A stretch of DNA of 64,000 nucleotides from Symbiodinium microadriaticum (GCA_001939145.1 LSRX01000708.1:324694-388693), one strand, 5' to 3'. Shown: positions 10,561-20,539, numbered from the stretch's first letter. A program made the numbers and translations. The notes: generated by a model from the letters alone, not told the origin.

Positions 10561-10601
10561 CATATGTCGACACATGTACATGTGTGTGTGTGCATGTGTA
10601 G

Positions 10602-10726
10602 CAGAGCCAATTTCAGGAACATGGCCATTTTGTGAAGATAGACGTCGAGACATATCTTCAAAGTTTAGCAGGAAATTCGTGTATTCCTCGTGCAATTCAT
10701 TGTGCCGCTGGTTGTGCTCACTGTTA
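10602..10726 (+). CDS. candidate exon, unassigned
   Basis: The frame includes GTWPFCEDRRRDISSKFS and RKFVYSSCNSLCRWLCSL. The acceptor is ATGTGTAG and the donor GTGGGG (10727). It lies between microsatellites. Confidence 0.3.
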
Positions 10727-10767
10727 GTGGGGCGGGGCGGTTTGAATACATATCCTTGTACATATCT

Positions 10768-10937
10768 ATGATCTAGATCGATAGATAAATAGATCGCTAG
10801 ACCGATGGATCGATAGATAGAAAGACAGATAGATCGATAGACGGGTTGATATATTATGTATATGTATATGCACATATATATATATATGTATATACGTATA
10901 CGTATACGTGTGCGTATACGTATACGTATAGGTATAG

Positions 10938-10977
<40 letters not shown>

Positions 10978-10980
10978 GTG
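10768..10980. repeat. GATA/GATC and TATG/CGTA microsatellites
   Basis: Imperfect GATAGATC units are followed by alternating TACG, TATG and TA repeats of more than 100 bases. Confidence 0.9.
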
Positions 10981-11325
10981 TTTTGGTGTGTGCTGTGCTA
11001 CCGAAGCGCCGTTGCAGCAGGCAGTCCCCTGGCACGGTATGCGGCATTCTGCCCTGTGATGCTTCTGGCCACCTGGGTCCAGTAGACAGGGTGAGCGAAT
11101 GGTTTACGAAGGGTTGCGATAAAGTGGAATCCGGGTTTACGGAAAGTTTGGTGAAATTAAGCAGTTCGGGCCAGAACTAGGACCTAGGATAGAAATGCCT
11201 ACATCATGAGCCCGTGACACCCCGCATGCCCAAGCATTCTGGGGCTCTCATATCTAGATGCTTCGAGCTGGGGCGTTCAAGTCCTGGAGATTTTCCGGAT
11301 AATTAAACCGTTGTTGGGTGCGCAG

Positions 11326-11378
11326 TCAGGGTTTGCCAACACTGTTTCGATAGATTCAGGCGTGAGAGGCTCAGGATA
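11326..11378 (+). CDS. candidate small exon
   Basis: Seventeen codons (RVCQHCFDRFRRERLRI) lie between the acceptor GTGCGCAG and the consensus donor GTGAGT (11379). Confidence 0.35.
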
Positions 11379-11544
11379 GTGAGTCGTGTCGGGGGTATGA
11401 CTCCTGTACTGGCTCCACTATGCCATGTTCACCCATGGCTTAGATTGATTTAGTTGGTGGTTTCCTAGTGCACCCGATATCACACCCAAGTCCAGAAAGA
11501 GCTCTGCATAGACATGCGCTCCAGTGGTTTCTAGAGCTCAATCA

Positions 11545-11625
11545 AATTACATATAATATTGTGGGGGTTCCTTATTATAACTAGGATATAATATACCCAA
11601 AATCCCTATTCTAATGATTAAGGCC
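11545..11625. mobile_element. dispersed AT-rich repeat, copy 1
   Basis: CCTTATTATAACTAGGATAT, then ATACCCAAAATCCCTATTCT and AATGATTAAGGCC, recurs at 51,703-51,791 with few differences. Confidence 0.6.
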
Positions 11626-12024
11626 GCTATGTTTGTCCGAAGAAGTCCTGGCGCTTGGCAAGCAGGCGAAGCCTCTCTGCCAAAGCGAGACATGAGCGAT
11701 TCTCCGTCTTTATCGCTGCTTAGACATGCTCAAACGACATGAGGAGCCAATCCTGCACACAATGTAATGTATTATGCCATGAAAAGGAGAATGTACTGCG
11801 ATACGTTATAGTTCTAGTTTTTTGTACTTGCATAATCTAGTAGAAGCGAAAACAGTCGAATATGCTATAAGAAATATTGCCTTACTTCAAAAGCTAACCC
11901 CCTCAGCCCACAGGGCAGTGCCCGAACAGGAAACCCAAGACCTCTTCACCCCACCTCGAAGCCAAACCCTGCAACCCAATTCGCCTCAATAACCGGAACC
12001 CGAACTGGTAACCCTTGCACAACT

Positions 12025-12075
12025 TCAACTCTAAACCCTATACCCTATAAACTCCTAAACCCTAAACCCCATGTA
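12025..12075 (-). repeat. telomere-like C-strand block
   Basis: CCCTATACCCTATAAACTCC and CCTAAACCCTAAACCCC units upstream of the island at 12,112. Confidence 0.75.
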
Positions 12076-12111
12076 ACCTTTTCACAACTTTCGGTGTTAT
12101 GGTAAACAAAG

Positions 12112-12175
12112 CCTCAACGGAGGGCCTGCTCAAGAAATTCGTGCAGTTGTGCCCTGTTGCGAAGCAAGACGGGCC
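12112..12175 (+). CDS. candidate exon, unassigned
   Basis: The frame reads STEGLLKKFVQLCPVAKQDG. The acceptor is GTAAACAAAG, similar to the GCAACAAAG before the island at 1121, and the donor is GTAAGG (12,176). Composition is strongly protein-like. Confidence 0.45.
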
Positions 12176-12289
12176 GTAAGGACCCACCCACAAAGACTCT
12201 GACGTTGATAATCCCAGGCGTTCTGGGCTTGAGGCGTTTTTTGGGGGCTGGGGATTTGAATCCTCAACCTTGAGCCTTAAATCCTGAGC

Positions 12290-12365
12290 CCCAAATCCGA
12301 AACCCTAAGCCCTAAACTCCTAAGCCCTAAACCCTAAACCCTACACCTTCTATATCTTAAAGCCT
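12290..12365 (-). repeat. telomere-like C-strand block
   Basis: Several CCCTAAA units. A single N lies at 12,400 and a TC/TA microsatellite at 12,415-12,458. Confidence 0.8.
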
Positions 12366-12414
12366 GAACCTGCAACCCGGGACTCTGGACCCTAAAGCCN
12401 GGTTGATGATATAA

Positions 12415-12460
<46 letters not shown>

Positions 12461-12734
12461 GAATAAAAAGCAGGGTACAGCGGCTACGACTTGGCTTTGT
12501 TTTGTGCTGCGTGGCTCTAGGAAATTTGTACCTTGCTTGTTTTGTGTGGTCGTTATTATGGCTTCTTTTCGGGTTTCGGATTCGGGGCTGTTTAGGGTTC
12601 GGGGATGTGCCTTCGAAGCAGATGTTAGGCAGGCAAGACCAGGTAGCGGCACATCATAGTACAGCAAGAGCCTGAAAAGCCCTAAAAGTACATGGCGAGC
12701 ATACTGAGACGCTTCTTCCTCCAAGCCCTGAACT

Positions 12735-12805
12735 TCGATTCCTAAACCCTAAACCCCTAAACCCCCTAAACCCTCAACCCCTAAACCCCTAAACCCTTCT
12801 TAAAA
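12735..12805 (-). repeat. telomere-like C-strand block
   Basis: CCCTAAACCCCTAAACCCCC units before the candidate exon at 12,834. Confidence 0.85.
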
Positions 12806-12833
12806 GGAAGGTCCTCTCGGTCCGCAAAAAAAG

Positions 12834-12944
12834 AGGGGCAACTCGCATTTTCATCCATTTTTGGCGGCACTGCGGAGCGCTGCAAAGCCCCGGAGGCCTG
12901 GGTCCTGGACGTCACGTCCCTTCCCGACGCACCTCTTGCTTTTG
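12834..12944 (+). CDS. candidate exon, unassigned
   Basis: The frame includes GQLAFSSIFGGTAERCK and APEAWVLDVTSLPDAPLAF. The acceptor is GCAAAAAAAG and the donor GTTTTT. C-strand sequence lies upstream and G-strand sequence (12,965-13,075) downstream. A second frame is also open but less protein-like. Confidence 0.4.
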
Positions 12945-12964
12945 GTTTTTTGGGCCCTCAAAGC

Positions 12965-13075
12965 CTTCTTCCCTTCGGTTTAGTTTAGGGTTTTTTGGGC
13001 CCTTGAAGCCCAGGGTTTAGGGGTTAAGGGTTTAGAGGTTTTGGGGGTTAGAGGTTTAGGGGTTTAGGGTTTACC
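12965..13075 (+). repeat. telomere-like G-strand block
   Basis: GGTTTAGTTTAGGG and GGGTTTAGAGG units that run into the hairpin element at 13,072. Confidence 0.8.
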
Positions 13076-13157
13076 CATAGGCCCCTAAGTAGTTCCTTTT
13101 TGGGGGTTATATTCTATAAGGTAATCCCAAAAAACCTACTTAGGGCCCTATGGGTAG
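13072..13157. mobile_element. palindromic MITE, family A copy 1
   Basis: The arm TACCCATAGGCCCCTAAGTA and GTTCCTTTTTGGG is mirrored at the far end, finishing in CTATGGGTA. It is about 86 bases, non-coding, and folds into a hairpin. It has the same arms as the copies at 17,543, 48,151 and 48,959. TA at both tips could be the target duplication. Confidence 0.85.
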
Positions 13158-13212
13158 GGCTCAGGCGTGTTTGAGGGGGTAAGAAACGGGCTTTGTGTGT
13201 TTCTGGGTTTAG

Positions 13213-13345
13213 CAAGATTGCATGCAGGTTCTGCACTAGTTCAAAGGTTTTTCATACGGGATACCTTTAGGGGTTGTATCAGGACTACCTTTGCAAGGGC
13301 CTCTACTCCTATACCTAGACGCTGGATTCTTGTACCTGCTTTGAT
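13213..13345 (+). CDS. candidate exon, unassigned
   Basis: Forty-four codons include ARLHAGSALVQRFFIRD and ASTPIPRRWILVPAL. The acceptor is TTCTGGGTTTAG and the donor GTAACG (13,346). Confidence 0.35.
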
Positions 13346-13363
13346 GTAACGTGCGACATGCAG

Positions 13364-13577
13364 CTCGTCCGGAAATATCACCAGTCTGTTTTGTGACGTT
13401 CCGTACTTCGGCGAAGACTCGAGTCGTTTGCGAAAGCCTTGTCAAGCCTGATCCCAACTTCCCAACACCTACTCTCCAGTGTAGGTGCATGTTCAAATAC
13501 CAGAGCCATCAGAGTGACGGCAAGCCATCCCGGCCACGGTCACTGGCTTCCGGAACCTGCCTGAATGCTGAGAGATA
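13364..13577 (+). CDS. candidate exon or exon pair, unassigned
   Basis: The frame is open for 71 codons, including TRVVCESLVKPDPNFPTP and SHQSDGKPSRPRSLASG. GTAGGT (13,481) could split it, but the two halves then do not join in phase, so a single exon is simpler. Confidence 0.35.
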
Positions 13578-13741
13578 GTCCGGCTGGCATGGGGGTGAGG
13601 GAGGAAATTTGAGCCCGATTCGCTTCATGTTCAACATACTCCGAAATTCACCCGGCCGTTTAGGCTCAGGCGTGGTCGCATGTCAGGCTTGTGGTAGATC
13701 TACGCCAATCTCCTCTTCCCTCTCGCCTCCACCCCCAACAG

Positions 13742-13929
13742 ACATATTTTTCCAAAGCCAGCGCCCATGCAGAAGTCGGGTCTGAACCGGGCTTATGGGG
13801 TTTACAAGCTGTTCCTCACCTGAGACCCAGTCTGCATGGGCACGAGCTTTGCGGCAGCAACTTGCGGCACGGGTCGCAAAGCAAGGCTCCTTTCCGCCTG
13901 CTTTGCTGCAGTGCTTCTTGCCCCTTGAA
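13742..13929 (+). CDS. candidate coding island with frame change
   Basis: A pyrimidine-rich tract ending CAACAG precedes it. The first part can read FPKPAPMQKSGLNRAYG and the second TQSAWARALRQQLAARVA, ending at donor GTATAG (13,930). The two frames are separated by only 25 bases, too short for a usual intron, so one of the two assignments is probably wrong. Confidence 0.25.
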
Positions 13930-14134
13930 GTATAGACCATTCCTCTAAAGGCTTGCGGTTTCTGAACGGCGGAGGTATGGCTTGCATGAACTGCTGCTAA
14001 CACCCGCGAGAAAAGATATCAACAGAATCCGCACCCCAAGACCTCGACCCCTGAAATGATATTCTGTGCCCTTCGAGTCGACTCCGGACTTACTAATTAT
14101 GGCATCTGCGGAAGCACCTTATAGCTCTACATAG

Positions 14135-14263
14135 GCTCTAAGCACTGCTGGCATCTTGGGCAGATCAACTTCGGAGTCCTCTGCGCTCAGTCGGCGAAAA
14201 AGCAGGTCGTCGCGCGAGTCTCGTCTTGCACACTTCCTGGCGTCGGAGGGTCCAGGGGCCTTC
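14135..14263 (+). CDS. candidate exon, unassigned
   Basis: Exactly 43 codons, including STSESSALSRRKSRSSRES, a serine/arginine-rich stretch, and RLAHFLASEGPGAF. The acceptor is CTACATAG and the donor GTTAAT (14,264). A G-strand block follows at 14,275. Confidence 0.4.
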
Positions 14264-14381
14264 GTTAATTAGCCAGGGTTTAGGGGTTTGCGGTTTAGTT
14301 CTTGCTCCCTACATAAGCACATAGTAGGTTCATCAAACAAGCAGTCTTTCGACATAAATCCACAGGGAAGATGATAAGGTC

Positions 14382-14597
14382 CACATGATGAACGGACGTC
14401 CGTTTTTCAAACAGCAGTTCCTTTCGACTTATAGCTTTTTTCGAAGGAGGGGTCCAACATTGGTTCCTTCTCGTCTGTGCCAAATCATACAGCGTAGCCG
14501 TTCTATCCCCAACGAGGGTATGTTTCAGGGTCCAGTCATGCTACTTACTGCAGAGGAAGTCGGAGCCTACATGAGTGGTCATATTTCGCGCATTTAG
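14382..14597 (+). CDS. small ORF, unassigned
   Basis: An ATG-led frame of 70 codons ends GPVMLLTAEEVGAYMSGH plus ISRI and a stop. It looks protein-like near its C-terminus. It could be an exon with readthrough on either side. Confidence 0.3.
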   Translation, partial: HMMNGRPFFKQQFLSTYSFFRRRGPTLVPSRLCQIIQRSRSIPNEGMFQGPVMLLTAEEVGAYMSGHISRI

Positions 14598-14724
14598 CTT
14601 ATGAGCTGTATACCCATAGGGCTCCACTTAGCCTTTGGCTGGTATCCACATACAGCCATTCCAGCACCTGCAGTATGTAAGCCAGTAGCACAGGGTAATG
14701 TCTCTCAGAACCGATTTCAACTAA

Positions 14725-14795
14725 ACCCTAAACCCTAAAACCTAAACCCTAAAACCTAAACCCTAAAACCTAAACCCTAAACCTTAAAGCCTAAA
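14725..14795 (-). repeat. telomere-like C-strand block
   Basis: CCCTAAA and CCTAAAA units, followed by CTCTGTTTCTAG at 14,806-14,817, a good acceptor-like tract. A 95-base open frame (14,818-14,912) ends at GTAGCC. Confidence 0.75.
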
Positions 14796-15006
14796 CTTGT
14801 TTCGGCTCTGTTTCTAGAAGTCCTTGGGGCTGCTCTTGCCTTGGCCACTAAGAAGCGAATCTCTCCTTGAGACGAGCTTATCGCAGAGTCCTTGGAGTAC
14901 CCCAAGGCGCCGGTAGCCCTAGTTGTCGGTCAGTTTCAGACGTAGTGACTACTGCCCGCGGAGCTTTATGTCGACACCTTGATAAAAGTTACGTGTTACG
15001 CGCCCT

Positions 15007-15060
15007 TATCCCAAACCCTAAACCCCAAACCCTAAGCCCTAAACCCTAACCCCAAGCCCT
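15007..15060 (-). repeat. telomere-like C-strand block
   Basis: CCCTAAACCCCAAACCCTAA-type units immediately upstream of the next candidate exon. Confidence 0.8.
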
Positions 15061-15080
15061 TATGCATCCGCAACCCGCAG

Positions 15081-15134
15081 CCATTTCGGCCTAGCACAGG
15101 AGAGGCCAAGGATTCTGCCGCTTGAAGATGCTTG
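15081..15134 (+). CDS. candidate small exon
   Basis: The frame reads HFGLAQERPRILPLEDAW. The acceptor is AACCCGCAG and the donor GTTGCG. A G-strand block (15,160-15,205) follows. Confidence 0.4.
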
Positions 15135-15159
15135 GTTGCGCTGAGCATTCGGACTGCAA

Positions 15160-15205
15160 TATTTGGGGTTTAGGGTTTAGGGTTTATAGGGTTTCGGGTT
15201 AATGT
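15160..15205 (+). repeat. telomere-like G-strand block
   Basis: GGGGTTTAGGGTTTAGGG and further units. Confidence 0.85.
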
Positions 15206-15420
15206 TGCTGGATTTTGGCTTACCCTAAGACCTGTAGTGTTTCTGGACCTAGGATGTGTAGCTAGGATTCTTTCACATGCACGATGAGGATCTCTGGCCC
15301 AATACACAAACCACTATCGCAGGCTATATTCGAACATACGCACACAACACTAAAGTACAAACGCAACCATATATGTATGCTCTCGGGTCCGGGGCCACCA
15401 CCCCCCCCCCAATTTAGGAA

Positions 15421-15814
15421 NNNNNNNNNNNNNNNNNNNNNNNNNNNNNNNNNNNNNNNNNNNNNNNNNNNNNNNNNNNNNNNNNNNNNNNNNNNNNNNN
15501 NNNNNNNNNNNNNNNNNNNNNNNNNNNNNNNNNNNNNNNNNNNNNNNNNNNNNNNNNNNNNNNNNNNNNNNNNNNNNNNNNNNNNNNNNNNNNNNNNNNN
15601 NNNNNNNNNNNNNNNNNNNNNNNNNNNNNNNNNNNNNNNNNNNNNNNNNNNNNNNNNNNNNNNNNNNNNNNNNNNNNNNNNNNNNNNNNNNNNNNNNNNN
15701 NNNNNNNNNNNNNNNNNNNNNNNNNNNNNNNNNNNNNNNNNNNNNNNNNNNNNNNNNNNNNNNNNNNNNNNNNNNNNNNNNNNNNNNNNNNNNNNNNNNN
15801 NNNNNNNNNNNNNN
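15421..15814. other. assembly gap
   Basis: 394 Ns, flanked by a C run on the left and a G run on the right. The missing sequence is probably homopolymeric or otherwise hard to assemble. Confidence 1.
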
Positions 15815-16057
15815 GGGGGGGGGAGGGGGGGTGTGGCAGCCCTGCATCATGTATGCTTGTCTTGTCGATCTGTCTGTCTGTCTGTCATGCATGGATGAGT
15901 GGATATGTTATCTGTATGGATGTGTTGTTTAGTAACATTTGTGCAGGTGAATGTGTGTATATGTGTATAAATGGAGTGTCTCACCGGGCTTCGCGCCCAG
16001 GACCAACCAGTGGATGGAGCCGTTTGGCTGCTCATGGGAAGGCTTAGGCTTAGGTTC

Positions 16058-16195
16058 ACCCTAAACCCTAAACACCTAAACCCGAATTAAAAACCCAAAC
16101 CCTAAAGATTCAAAACCTAAACCCTAATTAAAACCCTAAACCCTAAAGATCTAAAAGCCTAAACCCTAAAGACCTAAAGCCCTAAACCAGGACGG
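16058..16195 (-). repeat. telomere-like C-strand block
   Basis: CCCTAAACCC units alternate with AAAGATCTAAAAGC-type spacers. Confidence 0.85.
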
Positions 16196-16248
16196 GGCTT
16201 TCGGGTTCGGAGCTCCGGGCTCCTTTAGGTTTCTCTGCCGGGTTGTCT

Positions 16249-16344
16249 TACCCATAGGCTCCAAAAGCAGTTCATTTTTGTGGTTTATCTTTTGGATCCT
16301 ATAAGGTAGTCCCCAAAAAGGAACGAGTATGGATCCTATGCGTA
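16249..16344. mobile_element. palindromic MITE, family A, diverged copy
   Basis: TACCCATAGGCTCCAAAAGC and GTTCATTTTTGTGG are mirrored imperfectly by CCCCAAAAAGGAACGAGTAT. The loop GGATCCTATAAGGTA is shared with the copy at 48,959. Confidence 0.7.
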
Positions 16345-16365
16345 AAGATGTGTTTAGAGTTTTAG

Positions 16366-16506
16366 AGTGGAGTTTTGCGTGTTATCGTTGGTGCTTCCAC
16401 AAGACTACACGGAACCGTTTTTGCTGAGGGCTGTATTTTCGGACCTGAAGCCCGCAAACGAAGACTGGGCTTTAAAAGTTCACCATCCTTAAATCTTATA
16501 CAGGCT
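16366..16506 (+). CDS. candidate exon, unassigned
   Basis: Exactly 47 codons, including TRLHGTVFAEGCIFGPEA and RKRRLGFKSSPSLNLIQA. The acceptor is AGAGTTTTAG. The donor is the telomere-like GTTTAGGG itself (16,507). Confidence 0.45.
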
Positions 16507-16679
16507 GTTTAGGGTTTGGGTTTAGGGCTTATCCTTAATTATTCTACAGACTCTTTATGATACAAACTCAACAGCAAAGAATTCCGCAACCGCGACGATC
16601 GAAGCCAGCCGCTAAGGTCTGGCTCCATACACCCCAAAAGGTTGCGAGAAGCCCTAAACCCTAAACCCTCAAACTGCAG

Positions 16680-16750
16680 ATGGTTCATCGGCGTGAACGA
16701 GCGTGAGCTGATCCAGCAAAGAGAGGTGCAGCAAACGGGAGGGCTTAGAC
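16680..16750 (+). CDS. candidate exon, unassigned
   Basis: The frame reads WFIGVNERELIQQREVQQ and then TGGLRR. A CCCTAAACCCTAAACCC block and CTGCAG lie just upstream, and GTACCA (16,751) may be the donor. Confidence 0.4.
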
Positions 16751-16804
16751 GTACCAGGTTGAGGATGTCGGTTGTTTCCTCTAAGGTGCGTGTTACAAGC
16801 ACAT

Positions 16805-16925
16805 TCTAATAATAGTAGTAGTAATAATGATAACTCTAGCAGTAATAGTAATGATGCCAACAATGAAGTTAAATGCCAACAGTATGAATATGACTAGCCC
16901 TAAGAACCATAGCAATAATACTAAC
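16805..16925. repeat. AAT/AGT/GAT-type imperfect trinucleotide tract
   Basis: TAATAATAGTAGTAGTAATA and similar imperfect units. Confidence 0.75.
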
Positions 16926-16931
16926 AAAAAG

Positions 16932-17018
16932 AAATTGCCAGCTGCGGTAGTAGCAGCTTGCGGTCGAGGGTCGAAGCCTCCTGGGAGCAGTCATTTGGTT
17001 TTTGTCGACATGCCCGGC
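16932..17018 (+). CDS. candidate exon, unassigned
   Basis: Exactly 29 codons, ending GSSHLVFVDMPG, with donor GTAGAG (17,019). The upstream boundary, after the trinucleotide tract, is a guess. Confidence 0.3.
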
Positions 17019-17019
17019 G

Positions 17020-17410
17020 TAGAGGTTTAGTTATAATGGGATGGGTTATCTCCTAAGGCTATAGTAATAAACTAGGATGTCTTAAAGGAGAACCACCATG
17101 CCAGTGTAACGGAAGAGAGCCACCATTATGCTTCTGTCTGGCGGTTACTCAATCCTATTTAACGAAGCACAGAACCACCAAGCTAGGAAACCAGGAACCA
17201 TTCATGCCTTCTGTCACACAATAATAGGAAGAGAATTCACTTCATATTAATTATGGACAGAAGAAATGAAATCAAAATACGGTAATANGAAAGCCCATTC
17301 TGATTACTTGAGCCCCTTGCAGTTCGGACGCACCTCTCGGTCGATCTAGGGCTAGGGTTTAAGGGGGGGTCTCTCCAGGCACCTTTAACAAGGCTGTTCC
17401 TTAGTTGGTT
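17020..17410. other. spacer without recognised gene
   Basis: Contains GAACCACCA-type short repeats, a single N at 17,287 and a short G-strand block near 17,350. Nothing else is supportable. Confidence 0.5.
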
Positions 17411-17542
17411 TTAGGGCCCCACGTAACTTTTGTGGGCCTCGTTGACAAGTCGTATTTACGGCTTCAGCTTTTGGGTAGCGGAGTTGTTTTTCAGGACGAG
17501 GTCTTAGTCTCCTGGCCGCGAAGCTGAGCGCGGTTTAGGGTT

Positions 17543-17632
17543 TACCCATAGGCCCCTAAGTAGTTCCTTTTTGGGATCACCTTATAGGATGTTAAGTATA
17601 AACCATAAAAAGGAACTACTTAGGGGCCTATG
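17543..17632. mobile_element. palindromic MITE, family A copy 3
   Basis: TACCCATAGGCCCCTAAGTA opens it and AACTACTTAGGGGCCTATG closes it. The arms are nearly identical to those at 48,151. Confidence 0.85.
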
Positions 17633-17831
17633 TTTAGGGTTGAGGGTTGAGGACGCCTTCAGCCCCGAACGGTCCCTCGAAGTCTTTTGTTTCGTCTTCG
17701 GCACAGGCATTCGTACCCGGTTGTGGTTCGCAGAAACTAACATGACCTACCAGGGTTGCAGGTGCAGATCTTGCAGCCACAAGCATAGCACGAATGTGGC
17801 CCGCCTTACAGTTTGCTGCGGAGTCTTAAAG

Positions 17832-17914
17832 CATGGAGCTTTGTCACGAGTTAAGCCCCAAGATATACCGCAAGCCAGAAGTTTCGCAAGGCTGTCTTCA
17901 AAGACGGTTGCTTC
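17832..17914 (+). CDS. candidate exon, unassigned
   Basis: The frame reads MELCHELSPKIYRKPEVS and then QGCLQRRLLR. The acceptor is TCTTAAAG and the donor GTGAGC (17,915). The next 80 bases end in AG and share sequence with 41,495 onward. Confidence 0.4.
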
Positions 17915-17994
17915 GTGAGCCTGGGTCCTTGTTGGATGCAATTTTACATTTTTGTTTTTATAAAAAAACAATAAGGATTAATGATGATCATAAG
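17915..17994 (+). repeat. dispersed intron-like repeat, copy 1
   Basis: An 80-base segment beginning GTGAGC and ending ATAAG. It contains TTTACATTTTTGTTTTTATA and CAATAAGGATTAATGATGA. The copy at 41,495-41,572 has the same core. Both follow a candidate coding island directly, which suggests an introner-like insertion. Confidence 0.55.
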
Positions 17995-18042
17995 CGCTGT
18001 TTGCTGAGAAGTCGGTGCTTGGGTCTGCTTTGGTTGTGCCCT
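17995..18042 (+). CDS. candidate small exon
   Basis: The frame reads LFAEKSVLGSALVVP, from the AG of the 80-base intron-like repeat to donor GTGAGA (18,043). Confidence 0.3.
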
Positions 18043-18061
18043 GTGAGAGCTTGTTGTTTGA

Positions 18062-18205
18062 AGCCCTAAACCCCGAAAGCCCTAAACCCCTAAACCCAAA
18101 GCCCTGAACCCCGAAAGCTGTAATTAAACCCCTATGAACCCTCAGCCCTAAACCCTAAGCCCCAAACCCCTAAACCCCAAACCCTGAACCCCAAACCCCA
18201 AGACT
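18062..18205 (-). repeat. telomere-like C-strand block
   Basis: CCCTAAACCCC and CCCGAAAGCC units over 140 bases. Confidence 0.85.
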
Positions 18206-18347
18206 TTTAACCCCAAAGGCCCAAAATCCCTGGGCCCCAGGAATGCGAAGACCAGGGTCCAGTGGCCAGCTGGACAGTTTGACTGGCCGTCGATCCAGGA
18301 CATCCGAATCCCTTCTCGATTTCTTCGGACACCCGGATTTTTTCAAG

Positions 18348-18486
18348 GGTTCCGAATCCTGTCTCCAATTTTGAAGCCTTGGGGTATTGGACGTTCCGGC
18401 TTGGTCGGCGAGGAGCTCCACAAGAAAGTCGCGGGCAAAGTGGCTCCGGAGTCCGCTGCAAGGACTGGTGGTGCACTCGGCTGCTA
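18348..18486 (+). CDS. candidate exon, unassigned
   Basis: The frame includes GRSGLVGEELHKKVAGKV and APESAARTGGALGC. A T-rich acceptor tract (GGATTTTTTCAAG) precedes it and GTGACC may be the donor. An overlapping frame continues through TKNQRLRRLRPPRLVLQL to GTGGGT (18,556); the two are alternatives. Confidence 0.4.
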
Positions 18487-18719
18487 GTGACCAAAAACCA
18501 AAGGCTGCGACGACTGAGGCCACCAAGGCTCGTGCTACAGCTGCTCTCTGAGCACGTGGGTTACTAGCGCACGACGACGGCAACGACTGGCTTTCTATCA
18601 CTGCTGTTACGACTACGACTACTTCGACCTTGTTGATTAAGTTTGCGAACACCTCAGGTTATTCATGTTTGCTACCGAAGCCCCATCAACACAGTCTTTA
18701 TCACTTTGGTTTTGATAAG

Positions 18720-18860
18720 CGTTCGCATTAGCATCATCATCGTCATCGTCATCATCAGCATCATTGTCTTCTCATCGCTGCTACCATCAGCATTCTCAGC
18801 ATCGTGACAGCCTCATGATGACCATCATCAGCTGCAGCAGCACCATCATAGTCATCACCA
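18720..18860. repeat. ATC/CATCAT imperfect trinucleotide repeat
   Basis: CATCATCATCGTCATC-type units. A second tract lies at 18,970-19,090. Frames through them are low-complexity. Confidence 0.85.
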
Positions 18861-19097
18861 TCCGAGCTGAACGTTAATCTCAGCCATAGATGAGAAGGGT
18901 GTCAAGCCAGTTTGCTTGAGAGGGAACTATGCTTTTCTGTCAGCAAATAGCGAACAGGAGCACAAAGGTGGCATCACCATCACCACCACCATCACCAGCA
19001 TCACTATTATCATCATCGTCATCACATCATCGGTCGCATCATATGCAGCATCATTTTCGCCATCGATCTCGTTCACATCATCAGTAGCAGATTTCAG

Positions 19098-19206
19098 AGT
19101 GGAGCCAACCTGCACCCACGGCACCGTATGTTGGCCGCGGCGAAGATTACGTCTTTGGTCTTGTGGCTAAGGTCTGCAGGCGCCGGTGGGCCCGGTACTT
19201 TAGCAG
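19098..19206 (+). CDS. candidate exon, unassigned
   Basis: The frame includes QPAPTAPYVGRGEDYVFG and LVAKVCRRRWARYFS. The acceptor is GCAGATTTCAG and the donor GTGTGT (19,207), which begins a GT microsatellite. Confidence 0.4.
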
Positions 19207-19368
19207 GTGTGTGTGTGTGTGTAGTTTTTGCTGCAGTGAATCGGGAGTTGGCAGTTTGAGCAGTTTACACCTCGCAAAACCGACAAACCCCAAACCCTAC
19301 AGCACCCCGAAGCTGCCCCCAACTCGATTAATCCTCAAGCCTGTTCCCCATTTTAAACCCTCTTGGAG

Positions 19369-19456
19369 GACTTCCCCTGTCCTCCGAGTCGTGGACAACT
19401 GTGACATCGGTGAGCTCCAGGCACTGCAAAAACGGCTTACCGGGGTCGGACGGGGG
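19369..19456 (+). CDS. candidate exon, unassigned
   Basis: The frame includes TSPVLRVVDNCDIGELQ and ALQKRLTGVG, with GC-rich third positions. A C-rich telomere-like segment lies at 19,285-19,355 and a G-strand block at 19,485-19,535, the typical arrangement. Confidence 0.45.
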
Positions 19457-19484
19457 GTTCTTTAAGGGTTCTGATACGGTGTTT

Positions 19485-19535
19485 TGGTTTAGGGTTTGTG
19501 GTTTCGGGTTTGGGGTTTAGGGTTTAGGGTGGGGG
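19485..19535 (+). repeat. telomere-like G-strand block
   Basis: GGTTTAGGGTTTGTGG and GGGGTTTAGGGTTTAGGG units. Confidence 0.85.
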
Positions 19536-20539
19536 GGTTATCTTTTTGGGTTCTAGGTGGAGTTGACAGAGCAAGGCCAACAAAATGCGGACTTAGAACG
19601 AGGGTATTTACAGTATTGAAGTATTGGGGTTCTACGCACCTTAAATTGGAGCTACCCAAGCTCGAGAGGTAATTCCGACTCATTTGCCAAAGCCCAGCAT
19701 GCATCGGATTCCCTCAGAAGCAGTTGTTGTTTTGGGGGCAGGGGGCTTAGGGTTTAGGGTGTTCATGCTATATTCTAAAGATTGGAGCCTGGATTCAGGA
19801 TTATCTTTGTTAGGATTTTCAATGCTATGGATGATCATGTTCTAACCTTCTGCCTTCTGCGTTATCCTCTGGGCCATGTTCTATTGGTTCGATTGGGGCC
19901 CAAAGCGTGCCTAGCTGGCATAGCTCCTCATGATTTCCGAGGACAGTTACATGGCGTGTGCCTCGTGGCTTTCAAGTTTCTGTTCCAGTCGAGCTCCAGT
20001 TTTGCACCGTCCATTCCGTCGAGTATAGGTCTAAGGCGGCTCAGCAGTGGCAAAAAACGCGGAGGCTGGGGTTTACCTGGAGCCGAGAAGACCTAAGCTG
20101 GTTTGTTTTAGGGTTCCTCATTATGGTTTGTATATACAGTTCGTTAAAAAGGTATAGGTCTCTTGGGCCACAGGCCACAGGTAAGGTTTAGGGTTCAGGG
20201 ATCAGGGTTGAATGTGAGTACGAGGAGCAGAGTAGCGGCCGGAGCAGCAGCAGCACTAGAAGGGAGGACGTGGAGGATAACTGCGAGTCTTGCCCATATC
20301 TAAATGCGCTTGTGCAAGCAACTGGCTGTTGCCGCTCAGAAGCGTAAAGCTGGTCTGACGAATCTTCCCTGTCATGACAACAAAGGCCACCCTCACCACT
20401 GAGGATCAAGCCCCTTGGCAAAAGAAGGGAGTCTGCAGCAAAATTATGGTATATTACAAGTTAGCAGAGCATTCTTTGGAGTATATTATAGTATGTCAGT
20501 AAATTTATTGCCTTTGAGAGTATATTATTCTGGGGGAGC

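Noticed and set aside
10418..11085. Tyrosine/isoleucine/histidine-rich ORFs
   Set aside because: Products of TA, CATA and TATG microsatellites.
15284..15898. 204- and 180-codon ORFs across the gap
   Set aside because: They are mostly N codons from the 394-base assembly gap.
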